A DNA stretch of 32,500 bases from Chrysomallon squamiferum (lineage: Eukaryota > Mollusca > Gastropoda > Neomphalida > Peltospiridae): assembly GCA_012295275.1 (NCBI GenBank), contig CM022669.1, forward strand, positions 1,453,073 through 1,485,572. The letters run 5' to 3'. Shown piece by piece: positions 25,001-31,583 of this stretch (its first letter is position 1; each line of letters begins with the position of its first letter). Made by a program: the position numbers and the translations under genes. The notes beneath the pieces were generated by a model. The model saw only the letters and a program-made list of their open reading frames with translations. It was not told the DNA's origin and ran no database searches.

Positions 25001-27124
25001 TATTTTTTATTATTATGATTATTAATTTAAGCAAGATTTGATTTCATTTTAAATTCGACAGTAACAAACTGACAGTAACCTACATCAAAACTGAAACGAG
25101 ATTAACCAAGCTGTAAATACGACTAACACTGTGGTGACATTTTGACAGCTTCGTTACAGATGTAATGGAAAAGAAAGTAACTCTAAAGATCTGTAACACT
25201 GCAATTTGAAAAACTATTATTTAAAATGGTTTAACTGAACACAGCTACGTTCTCATCATTCTCAGACCACAGCTGAAGGGAAATAACAAAGTGTTTTCTA
25301 TAAAAATCAGACCACTTTGTTCACAGAATATTTTACCCAAATTTATAAACCTGATAGTTAGAAAATTATTTAAAATAATTTGTTTGTCATTTGTATCAAC
25401 AAAACATACTTGTAGATTTGACTATTAGACCACTAGGTAGTTATTGTTTTTAGTAACATTCACTATGTCAAGAATAAAAGATGTATTAGGTCAGCTTTTC
25501 TGTCAAATTATTCTTTGTCAGTGCATGTGTGAAAATCTGTAGCATGTCAAGACATGAAGTAATCAACTGCTGCATCAGTCACTGTTAGCACAGAGACATT
25601 GAGCCATTTCACCTTGTTTAGCCAAATGACTAAGTCAGAATATTGGATTTACAAATGTAAACTTAATGTGTGTCAAATTCCAGTTTTAAATAATAAAAAA
25701 AATTATGTAAATTGTGTATTGCTAACTGACATTATAAAGATAGTTATTAAAGTTAATAATAACAGATTTCTAGAAATTAAACACTTTTTTGAATCATCAT
25801 CAGCTTCCAGGTTATTCTGTGTATATAAATATGTTCCTCTAATCATGACATGTGAACTCCACAGCATTCCTTGAACAGTCAAAGCTGCTGTTAACTGGAA
25901 GTAAATACAAAAGATTAATATTTAAACCTCATTGTGACAACATAACAAAAACATTAAATGTTAAAATTTGGAAAAAACAGTTTAATTTTTTTATAATTTT
26001 TTCTTTTTCTCATTTTCACATTGTGCACAATTCAGCTGTTTTCCTAGATCACACATGTAAAATAAAAATAGTAGGAAGCATTTAGATTACCACAGTTTGT
26101 GTTAGTAGTTAATTGTAAATACTTGGAAATGTTTTTCAGGGATTTGAATGGAACAAGTACAACCAAACTCACTACGATATTGACAACCCTCCTCCAAAAA
26201 TTGTTCAGGGCTACAAGTTCAATGTAAGTACAATCACTGAGTTTTATTTTCTTATTAATCATTATAGGTTATATGCAACAATAAGTTCGAAGTATAAACT
26301 TTCTTTTATGGCAGTCCATTCACACCACTGGTGACATTTGAATATTTTCTTTTTCAGATATTTTATCCTGATCTGATAGATAAAACAGACACACCAGAAT
26401 ACACAGTGGTAAGTAAAACTGAAATTAATTATACATGTACTGAATCTTTGTTCTGGCAGGCTTCAGACCAGAGATGGCCCAAAGTTCTGGTTGCAGGCTA
26501 AATACAAAAATATAAAACAAGCGATTAAACGTAAAGAATCAAACTATTTAATAGCTTAGTACACAGCAGCAGTCACACTGTACAGTAGTAAAACAAACTG
26601 AAGTTTTTGTTTTAATGACTGATGAATGTTTTGTCACTGTTTCTTACAGACACCATCAGATGATAACAAAGACTTTGCTGTTCTCAGATTTCACTCAGGT
26701 CCTCCGTACGAAGTAAGTTCTCTCAAAACATCATTAAAAACACAGTGTTACATATTTGATAATGAAAAAAATGTCTTTATCTCACATTTAGAATGACCAG
26801 TTCAGTAACCATCAGTTGTCACATACATGGTTCTAAAACACGTAATTCAGCATCACTGTACACATCAGTAAATGGTTAATAAAGATCCATACACAGAGTG
26901 AAATGTTTACAGAAATAACTTGTACATAAAATTTACATAGTTTTGATTACATTTTTTGATTCTACTACTTTTAATGACACTTTTATATTTAATTTCAGGA
27001 TATTGCATTTAAAATAGTGAATCGAGAATGGGAGTATTCCTATAAACGTGGATTTCGTTGTCAGTTTCAGAACAACATCTTTCAACTGTGGTTTCATTTC
27101 AAGCGATATCGATATCGGAGATAG
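11226..27124 (+). CDS. CACTIN: Cactin, complete coding region, 19 exons (spliceosome C complex subunit)
   Basis: Joining the exons 11226-11299, 14097-14468, 14998-15067, 15737-15790, 16278-16424, 18000-18071, 18311-18373, 19555-19609, 20396-20484, 20689-20842, 21211-21357, 21848-21957, 22983-23140, 24378-24567, 24801-24956, 26140-26223, 26358-26408, 26650-26712 and 26999-27124 gives 2235 nt, which is 744 residues plus TAG. Every intron is GT-AG and every phase matches. Domains: RS/basic region about residues 26-135; conserved Cactin middle region about 230-470 (motifs KYISAEDDELAIEMHEPY, ARTRLRERHQDVLRQKL); acidic variable linker about 470-540; C-terminal Cactin domain about 620-744 (KYRPRKPRFFNRVHTGFEWN, NPPPKIVQGYKFN, FHFKRYRYRR). 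Known for the family: a nuclear protein of late spliceosomes needed for accurate pre-mRNA splicing, and in Drosophila a binder of the IkB protein Cactus. The ATG has A at -3 and G at +4. An extra untranslated 5' exon cannot be excluded. Confidence 0.97.
11300..14096 (+). other. CACTIN intron 1
   Basis: The largest intron (2797 bases). It holds a TTA run (about 11434-11457), a TA run (11961-11991) and otherwise AT-rich unique sequence. Short open segments at 12022-12222 and around 12580-12730 have better than background GC and may be old element remnants, but I recognise no family in them. Confidence 0.85.
14097..14468 (+). CDS. CACTIN: CACTIN exon 2, RS-rich domain
   Basis: This is the largest exon (372 nt), encoding residues 25-148. 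Acceptor TTTTTGCAG and donor AG|GTAATC. The frame starting with codon 14098 is rich in Ser-Arg pairs (SRDSRSQS, SHRSRSYNKRKK, SHRSRSHNKRKK) and ends in a charged helix (DRKKREEFLKEKEERR). Two neighbouring blocks of 27 and 30 codons are near copies. A different frame of this exon is also open for 86 codons but is a shadow: it leaves the exon chain and lacks family similarity. Confidence 0.93.
14188..14358 (+). repeat. In-frame tandem duplication inside the RS exon
   Basis: Block A (14188-14268, 81 nt) and block B (14269-14358, 90 nt) both begin AGAAGTGACAGT and end in codons for NKRKK. They share SSDRSA and SHRSRS. B is longer by three codons. A third start occurs at 14359 (AGAAGTGACAGTTCAG). 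This is coding repeat growth within CACTIN. Confidence 0.88.
14998..15067 (+). CDS. CACTIN: CACTIN exon 3
   Basis: Encodes residues 149-172, including ETPEEKRARRLAKK, a motif conserved in animal cactins just before the MGW segment. Acceptor ATTTTTCAG, donor AAG|GTACAC. Confidence 0.95.
15737..15790 (+). CDS. CACTIN: CACTIN exon 4 (micro-sized, 18 codons)
   Basis: Encodes EAKERRRKEKMGWDKDYM, matching the family's KEKMGW...YM segment. Acceptor TTTTTCAG. The donor ATG|GTACAATTAA is also the first copy of a 37-bp tandem repeat that continues into intron 4. Confidence 0.95.
15791..16170 (+). repeat. 37/42-bp tandem repeat containing the intron 4 donor
   Basis: Copies start at 15791, 15828, 15865, 15902, 15939, 15976, 16018, 16055, 16097 and about 16139. 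Spacing is 37 bases, or 42 where AATCA is inserted. The unit begins GTACAATTAATATTTACAG. The first copy's GTACAATTAA is the functional splice donor of exon 4. Later copies keep GT (15828, 15865, 15902, 15939, 16018, 16097) or lose it (15976, 16055). Confidence 0.92.
16278..16424 (+). CDS. CACTIN: CACTIN exon 5
   Basis: Encodes residues 191-239 starting with GYTNVDNPFGDEHLLDAFVW, one of the most conserved cactin blocks (family form GYTN-DNPFGD-NLL). The rest (KKMGKDGRKDF to GENR) is less conserved linker. Donor AGG|GTAATT. Confidence 0.97.
16425..17999 (+). other. CACTIN intron 5
   Basis: 1575 bases. A GC-richer stretch at about 16540-17350 contains a near-perfect hairpin, CTGAGGTCTC paired with GAGATCTCAG around 16996-17027, and could be an inserted element. 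No terminal repeats or protein motif were found. TA-rich runs at about 17586-17616 and 17826-17852 follow. Confidence 0.6.
18000..18071 (+). CDS. CACTIN: CACTIN exon 6
   Basis: Encodes residues 240-263, a charged helix (RELEKVKQRRLEREKELEER) at the start of the conserved middle region. Acceptor TTTATTTAG, donor AGA|GTTTGT (a weaker donor). Confidence 0.92.
18311..18373 (+). CDS. CACTIN: CACTIN exon 7
   Basis: Encodes residues 264-284, including LQREKEAEYFREWEKQED, which aligns by eye with the family helix LQREKEAEHF-TWE-QED. Acceptor GTTGTAG, donor AGT|GTAAGT (consensus). Confidence 0.96.
18374..19554 (+). other. CACTIN intron 7
   Basis: 1181 bases of mostly unique AT-rich sequence. It has a GC-richer middle (18500-19100) and a loose repeat of ATAACTGTT-ACTATTA between about 19250 and 19345. 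No gene or recognisable element seen. Confidence 0.6.
19555..19609 (+). CDS. CACTIN: CACTIN exon 8
   Basis: Encodes residues 285-302 (FHLSQAKLRSQIRIQDGR) plus one base. It matches the conserved cactin motif FHL-QAKLRS-IRI-DGRAKPID, which continues in exon 9. Donor G|GTAAGT. Confidence 0.96.
20396..20484 (+). CDS. CACTIN: CACTIN exon 9
   Basis: Encodes AKPIDLLAKYISAEDDEL and AIEMHEPYTYLH, the core of the conserved middle region. The donor CAT|GTGAGT lies inside a tandem repeat copy shared by exon end and intron start. Confidence 0.97.
20478..20600 (+). repeat. About 41-bp repeat, three copies, spanning the exon 9 donor
   Basis: Copies begin TCTACAT at 20478, 20519 and 20559. The first straddles the exon 9/intron 9 junction. 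Between copies 1 and 3, 18 of 19 bases match (20478-20496 and 20559-20577). The single difference is the invariant donor G, so GTGAGT becomes ATGAGT. Confidence 0.8.
20689..20842 (+). CDS. CACTIN: CACTIN exon 10
   Basis: Encodes residues 333-383 plus one base, including VDIEDLLEDIKVYLELEEGK and DYWRDIVTVTEDELNKLRK, both clear family motifs. Acceptor GTTTTCAG, donor G|GTTTGC (non-consensus at +3 to +6). The frame stays open into the intron to 20976, so intron retention would add residues before a stop. Confidence 0.96.
20933..21210 (+). repeat. 26-bp tandem repeat ending at the intron 10 acceptor
   Basis: The unit reads CACTGTTGCACATTTTAG and then TCACTACT. Its TTTTAG element recurs at exact 26-base steps, ending at 20950, 20976, 21002, 21028, 21054 (TTGTAG), 21080, 21106, 21132, 21158, 21184 and 21210. 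Only the last copy has TTTCAG, and that is the real acceptor of exon 11. The array fills most of this 368-base intron. Confidence 0.95.
21211..21357 (+). CDS. CACTIN: CACTIN exon 11
   Basis: Encodes residues 384-432 (start YIGDRREGIHQAVTSEV, then NSVFKGKTTSQLRLLENQI). It corresponds to the family block RREGV...VFKGKT. The acceptor CATTTCAG is the last unit of a 26-bp tandem repeat. Donor G|GTGAGT. Confidence 0.95.
21725..21847 (+). repeat. Two-copy repeat abutting the intron 11 acceptor
   Basis: A block running from ATATTACT through TTTCTAGAAATGACTA to AGTAAAATGTAG occurs at about 21725-21786 and again at 21787-21837. A third start, ATATT, follows directly and runs into the acceptor CACAG at 21843-21847. 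Confidence 0.7.
21848..21957 (+). CDS. CACTIN: CACTIN exon 12
   Basis: Encodes GYWESLLQQLKAHMA and RTRLRERHQDVLRQKLHKL, the strongly conserved end of the middle region. Acceptor ATTCACAG, donor GAG|GTTAGT. Confidence 0.97.
21958..22982 (+). other. CACTIN intron 12
   Basis: 1025 bases. A GT dinucleotide run lies at about 21980-22022 shortly after the donor. Open frames on both strands in 22170-22870 are weak and show no family similarity. I see nothing else in it. Confidence 0.6.
22983..23140 (+). CDS. CACTIN: CACTIN exon 13, variable acidic linker
   Basis: Encodes residues 470-521. It starts QGIETGPLFPVVEM, as in vertebrate cactin (QG-E--PLFP). It then becomes a Ser/Glu/Thr-rich low-complexity stretch that is poorly conserved between animals. 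Acceptor GATTCACAG, donor GA|GTAAGA. Intron 13 downstream carries a transposon. Confidence 0.93.
23246..23266 (+). repeat. Left terminal inverted repeat of the Tigger-like element
   Basis: CAGTAAACCTTGCCTAAGTT opens the element directly after a TA dinucleotide. The CAGT start is typical of Tigger ends. The flanking interior repeats the short motif TAAGTC several times. Confidence 0.82.
23560..24130 (+). pseudogene. Broken Tigger/pogo transposase (CENP-B-like) fragment
   Basis: A first frame from ATG 23560 (MVTSRKRQLITKTCKDKFEI) resembles the Psq/CENP-B N-terminal helix-turn-helix of pogo transposases. At about 23645-23665 similarity moves by one base to a second frame. That frame carries TTLNDILKNKSKVIEAIEKG and, further on, FEDVDYSLIKWFGQM and KAQDFAEQLG, the second (Tc5-type) DNA-binding domain, and ends at TGA 23948-23950. 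A further frame at about 24049-24129 shows ILQRYEPQDIHN, like the segment leading to the first catalytic aspartate, but the expected Asp codon is changed. The remaining catalytic core is absent. Frameshifts, stops and this loss make it inactive. Confidence 0.78.
24223..24243 (-). repeat. Right terminal inverted repeat of the Tigger-like element
   Basis: Reads CAATTTAGGCAAGGTTTATT on the + strand. Its complement pairs with the left end at 18 of 21 positions; the outermost bases have decayed (TTT in place of CTG). TA follows at 24244-24245. Confidence 0.8.
24378..24567 (+). CDS. CACTIN: CACTIN exon 14
   Basis: Encodes residues 522-585: ITEEDLEKDAIDEYIAGNYS, then PRLFQPAELDIDA. This matches the family pattern EEDL...DDY-AGRYSPRL. 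The last part (VLTIGKVK) is less conserved. Acceptor AAAACAG, donor AAG|GTGAGA. Confidence 0.95.
24801..24956 (+). CDS. CACTIN: CACTIN exon 15
   Basis: Encodes residues 586-637. It includes EGMNDDEAQFSVEL and YRPRKPRFFNRVHT, the entry to the C-terminal Cactin domain. The exon is clearly more GC-rich than its introns. Acceptor TGTTACAG, donor ACG|GTAAAA. Confidence 0.97.
24957..26139 (+). other. CACTIN intron 15
   Basis: 1183 bases of AT-rich unique sequence. Open segments near 25600-26085 are typical of AT-rich chance frames. Nothing recognisable. Confidence 0.6.
26140..26223 (+). CDS. CACTIN: CACTIN exon 16
   Basis: Encodes GFEWNKYNQTHYDIDNPPPK and IVQGYKFN, almost unchanged in animals and part of the C-terminal domain. 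Acceptor TTTTTCAG, donor AAT|GTAAGT. Confidence 0.97.
26358..26408 (+). CDS. CACTIN: CACTIN exon 17
   Basis: Encodes IFYPDLIDKTDTPEYTV (17 codons), the family block IFYPDLIDK--TPEY. Acceptor TTTTTCAG, donor GTG|GTAAGT. Confidence 0.97.
26650..26712 (+). CDS. CACTIN: CACTIN exon 18
   Basis: Encodes DDNKDFAVLRFHSGPPYE after a short TPS linker, matching the family form DNKDFAILRFHAGPPYED. Acceptor TTCTTACAG, donor GAA|GTAAGT. Confidence 0.97.
26999..27124 (+). CDS. CACTIN: CACTIN exon 19 (C-terminus and stop)
   Basis: Encodes DIAFKIVNREWEYSYKRGF, RCQFQNNIFQLWFHFKRYRY and RR, then TAG, at once followed by TAA. The end is at the same residue as known cactins, which supports a complete C-terminus. 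Confidence 0.98.
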   Translation, partial: DIAFKIVNREWEYSYKRGFRCQFQNNIFQLWFHFKRYRYRR

Positions 27125-27602
27125 TAACACTGGTTACGTGTTTGTGATGGCTGTATCAGACTTGCAGTTTGTGATGGCTGTATCAGACTTGCAGTTTGTG
27201 ATGGCTGTATTAGACTTGCAGTTTGTGATGGCTGTATCAGACTTGCAGTTTGTGATGGCTGTATCAGACTTGCAGTTTGTTATGGCTGAATCAGACTTTT
27301 GTTTGTCAATGGTTGTATCAGATTCAAAGTTTGTGATGGCTGTATCAGACTTGCAAGAAAAAATGGCTGTAAAGAAGACTTAGTTTGTGATATATGTATT
27401 AAACTTGCAATTTTATAGAGCTGGAAAAAGTGAAAATAAATTTTTAAATTTTCAGATTCCACATTGTTATTACTGAAAATATTTTTTTGTTCTCAATTGA
27501 AAAGATTCAAATGTTACAAGGAAAAGTTTATATAAAAAAATTTGTAAAAATACAGAATTAACTGGATATAATGTAAATAAATACACAATTTTGCAAATAA
27601 AA
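27125..27602 (+). other. CACTIN 3' UTR with candidate poly(A) signals
   Basis: After the stop come a second in-frame stop (TAA, 27125-27127), a 27-bp tandem repeat, and AATAAA hexamers at 27435-27440, 27576-27581 and 27597-27602. Any of these could end the transcript; more AATAAA-like strings occur downstream. The true cleavage site cannot be read from sequence alone. Confidence 0.5.
27141..27410 (+). repeat. 27-bp minisatellite in CACTIN 3' UTR
   Basis: The unit starts TTTGTGATGGCTGTATCAG and ends ACTTGCAG, with perfect or near-perfect copies at 27141, 27168, 27195, 27222 and 27249. About five more degenerate copies reach about 27410. Because 27 is divisible by 3 the array stays open in one frame (FVMAVSDLQ repeated). 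It lies after two stops in the cactin frame, so I do not call it coding. Confidence 0.9.
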
Positions 27603-27789
27603 GTTTATCTAAAATAAATACATACAAACTTTTTAATTTAGTTTTAACATTGTTCAAAAGAAACAATCACTTTTATGTTGTTGATATTAAAATAAACAAA
27701 TGTTACAAGGAACAGTTTATATAAAATGGCATTTGTGTTAAACAGCAAAACTATATTGAATCTAAATGCAACACATTTGTTTATTTGTA

Positions 27790-28075
27790 AACCAGACAAG
27801 TTTGGTCTCTCTTATCACATATGAAAACAAACCCCTTTGGTCATTTATCAGTTATTTTAAAACAAACCCCCTACATTGGTCTATCTTAAACAAAAACAAA
27901 CCCCTACATTGGTCTATCTTATCAGTGGTTTTAAAATAAACAAATTGGTCTGTCTTACATTGGTCTATCTTATCACTGGTGTTAAACCCCTACATTGGTC
28001 TGTCTTATCACTGGTGTTGAACAAACCCCTACATTGGTCTATCTTATCAGTGATTTTAAACAAATAAACCCCTAC
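27790..28075 (+). repeat. Degenerate tandem repeat with CCCCTACATTGGTCTATCTT core
   Basis: The core recurs about six times between 27868 and 28070 with more decayed copies before it. Spacing is irregular (about 40-50 bases) and many copies have deletions. It may be past the CACTIN poly(A) site or in a long 3' UTR. Confidence 0.8.
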
Positions 28076-28258
28076 ATTGTACATTATAGTTTATTTTGTA
28101 AATAAAGATTTGTAAAACATAAAACTTATTTATGTGTGATGGTTGTTTTTTTTGACAGTATAATATAAACAAAATTTTTCCTTTAACCCTTTAACTTCTG
28201 TTAGAGAGATTTCTCTGGTGTTGTCTTAAGTAAAACTTTTTCTCTTGGGTGGGAAGAA

Positions 28259-28292
<34 letters not shown>

Positions 28293-29159
28293 GAAAGGAA
28301 GAAAATAGAGTTTTAGAAATTATTTTGCTTTCATGCTTTTGTTCTTTTATGTGTATTTCTAGAGTAACATTCTAACTTAATCGTGCAAAACTTTTAAGAT
28401 TTTCTCAGTACTTGTACATCATTGCAATCACTCCATCCAGAATTTGTAACAGTAATTAAAAGTTAGCAGTTATATGAAGACATATCAGTCTCCTCATTTT
28501 CAGTTGTATAAGAAACCCTATTGCTTTGTTTACACTTATTTGTATGTTAGGATGTAAAACTATGAACAGATACATGTCCCTGAATAATTTGTTTCATCTA
28601 TAAAAACTGTTTTCATCTTCTGATGACTGAAAACGCAATGACTGTAGGGTTGTATGAAAGATTGTTTACACAGTAAGCATTTCTTTTCCTGTTTATTGTT
28701 ATATAAAACAACAAGTTTTGTATTTTCCTTTTTTGTTGTATTTTTATCAAAATGTAATATCAATTTTCACATGTCCAGTCGTCTATAACTGTATTTATGT
28801 TGAAAATCAGGGCTGCACGTTAGTCCCAAGTCTCTGAGGTGTTTGAGAATGTCAGTTCAGTTATTACCCAGCATTATTTTACTCAATTCTTTTTCATATC
28901 TAACTACTTTTCTATGAGCATTCAGCTAAAACAAGAATCAGCTGGGTTGCTCATCTTGAAATCATTTTTAAAAGAATACTGAAATTTATAACTGATTTCT
29001 GCTATTACAGGACACTGTATTAGTATTAAAATATCAGTACACCATATACAGGTTGCTGGTAGGTACATTCTTTTCATGAAATGGATGTTGATGTTATTGT
29101 TAGTTTCCAGTTTATGAGTGAAAAATACAAATTTAAATGTACACATATTGACACATATA
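28076..29159. other. AT-rich intergenic sequence
   Basis: An AAT run at 28258-28291 is the only clear structure. No gene recognised. Confidence 0.6.
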
Positions 29160-29520
29160 ACTGTAAAGTTTGTGACACACATTTAACAATAAACTTATTG
29201 ACACACATCTGACTAAACCTTGTGACACATTTGACTATAAAGCTTATGACACACATCTAATAAAGCTTGTGATATGCACCTAACAATAAAGTTTGTAACA
29301 TAGGTCTAACTGCAAAGTTTGTAATACACATTTAACTAAAGTTTGTAATACACATCTAACTTAATTTTGTGAAACGCGTCTAACTATAAAGTTTGTATAT
29401 ACCTGTAACTAAAATTTATGATACACATCTGTTAAGTTTGTGATATACATCTAAGTAAAATTTGTGATACACATCTAACAAGTTTGTGATTCACATCTAA
29501 CTGTAAAGTGTGTGACATAG
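29160..29520 (+). repeat. Degenerate repeat of about 28-31 bases
   Basis: The unit resembles AAAGTTTGTGACACACATCT followed by AACTAT. At least a dozen diverged copies occur, with stepwise base changes and small deletions. Confidence 0.8.
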
Positions 29521-29684
29521 ATGTGGAGTTTGCTCAAAGGCTGGAGTATATTCCTGTTTTATCTAGTTAGTTTGTTAATAAAAGTATAACAGTTGGTTTT
29601 CACTTTAGAACATGAAGAACGAGAAAAATTCACAGAAACACAAATTGTTCACACATAGTTCAGTCAAAAAGATGAAATGAGGTA

Positions 29685-29800
29685 ATAATAATAATAATAA
29701 TGATAATAATGATGATGATAATAATAATAATAATAATGATGATGATGCTAATAATAATGATAAAAAATATAAGATGATGTTGATGATGACGATGATAGTT
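29685..29800 (+). repeat. AAT/GAT trinucleotide run
   Basis: AAT and GAT units intermixed; no coding meaning. Confidence 0.9.
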
Positions 29801-29850
29801 TGATAAGAACACGTATATGTTATTAAATGATACACGTATTTGTGTTGCAG

Positions 29851-29932
29851 AGGAATGTGATGAACTAGTCAGTATTGATGTTTGTCCAACACTCTACTGG
29901 CCGGCTACAGACACCACTCTTGGGCTTTGCTG
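29851..29932 (+). other. Possible terminal exon (weak)
   Basis: A good acceptor (TGTGTTGCAG) at 29841-29850 precedes a frame, entered in phase 1, of 26 codons (ECDELVSIDVCPTLYWPA and on) ending in TGA. AATAAA-type signals follow at about 30141. No family is recognised and no upstream exon was found, so this may be chance. Confidence 0.15.
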
Positions 29933-30039
29933 AGATCGCTGTGTGAATATATTTAATCATAATCTACCACAGCAGAATACAAAATACTCTGTTTGCTTGC
30001 CAGTCTATATATCCATTAACTACCTGTTTGTTTGCCTGT

Positions 30040-30040
<1 letters not shown>

Positions 30041-30083
<43 letters not shown>

Positions 30084-30095
30084 CACACACACACA
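30041..30095 (+). repeat. CA dinucleotide run
   Basis: CA units of about 38 bases, a break of AAA, then more CA. More CA-rich text continues at about 30207-30282. Confidence 0.95.
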
Positions 30096-30397
30096 ATAAG
30101 TGAAGTATTTTTTAACAAAAAGAAACGAAAGATGGAAGAATAAAATAAACACAAATAATCTAATATTTAAGTAGTGTGTATGTCAATAATCTGGTGCGAC
30201 GTTGCATACACGCACAGACACAGACACACACAGTCACATACACACACACTTACACAGACATATATTCACACAAACACACACGAAAGTTCAATGTAGAAAC
30301 AGTATCTTTCATCTGTTTGACGTGTCTGTTATTTATATGAATTACTGGTTATTTGTCCGTATGGGATCAATTCTGTGAATAATTGTGTACTTCTTTG

Positions 30398-30660
30398 TAT
30401 ACTGTCAGTTATTTGAAAGACTGTATTTTTTTACACTGTCAAATATTTGAATGTTTTATTATTGTATAACGTCAGTTATTTTAATGTTGTATATTTGTAT
30501 AATATCAGTTACTTGAATGTTTGCATTTTTATAATGTCAGTTGTTTGAATGGTTGTATATTTGTCTGTATAATGTGCTGTTCTTTGAATGTTTGTCTGTT
30601 AGACTGTATCTTGTCGGTTCTTTGAATGGTAATTTATTTGTCTGTAATATGCCTGTTTTA
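30398..30660 (+). repeat. Degenerate repeat of about 35 bases
   Basis: Diverged copies of GTCAGTTATTTGAATGTTTG followed by a T-rich stretch with TATAAT. About seven copies, less alike than in the other arrays. Confidence 0.72.
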
Positions 30661-30948
30661 TCACAAAGCATGATACAGTTAATTTTTATGACATATAAGT
30701 GCTGGGGAGACGTTTAGATTTTGTAGTTCTTGTTACAGACAAAGTTATCGATTTCTCTGTTTATCAGATAACAGCTCTTCTTCATATAACAGAAATTTTC
30801 AGAAAACCAATTTGATAAGTTATCTTTGTACAGACCGACTCTGAGAGAAGGGAGAAAATACATTTCATTTTGCGTTCTCATTGGAGTTCACGTCCACACT
30901 ATTCAACACACACTACACTTTCTTGTTGTTCTCACTCATTTGACGAGG

Positions 30949-31003
30949 ATGGTGCTAATACCTTTTGTTACCTGTCTCACTTACCTGTTCAACATAGCCA
31001 GTG
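30949..31003 (+). CDS. Candidate first coding exon with signal peptide (partial gene)
   Basis: ATG at 30949 has A at -3 and G at +4. It opens MVLIPFVTCLTYLFNIASG, a short hydrophobic stretch with small residues at the end, as in a signal peptide. It stops at a consensus donor G|GTGAGT at 31004. The junction would be phase 1, common after signal-peptide exons. The same frame is open back to an ATG at 30826, so a longer start is possible. No further exon was found before 32500, so the product is unknown and the call is a proposal. Confidence 0.35.
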
Positions 31004-31552
31004 GTGAGTCATATTTACAAGTTATTTTCAAAACTTAGTACTTTCAGTCTTACAAATGTCAACATATAAACATATGTATTTGTATCACAATTTAATACAT
31101 ACCTGTTGTTTACCACTGTCAGAATATAATACAAATTGTTTAAAACTAGTAAAATATAATACAAATAGTCTCCCATGATAAGTTTATAACGCTATTTATA
31201 TTGAAATATAAAATCTAGGAAATGTTAGGCACTATTAGCTGTTTTAAAGGGGTGGGAATAAATATCGATGTGAAGAATGTGAAATTAAAAATCTTTGATC
31301 CGCATCGTTTGTGATGTTAATTATTTTTAACAAACACACACATCTATAATTATTCTAAATGTAAAAAGGATATACGTACACATCTAGAACAAATATAACA
31401 ACCACCAGACATTGCAAGTAACCTACTTCTATGGTACTGCTACTACTAACAGTACTCTTCCACTTAGAGCTAACAAATAATAAATAGTAATAGTTCCTTA
31501 GATTGTAGCAATAACGATGGCAAAAATATTAAAACACCATTAGCCCAAAATA

Positions 31553-31583
<31 letters not shown>

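Noticed and set aside
27048-27383. 111-codon frame over the last exon and 3' UTR repeat (FVMAVSDLQ repeats)
   Set aside because: The upstream part is an off-frame reading of exon 19 and the rest is a 27-bp repeat after two stops in the cactin frame.
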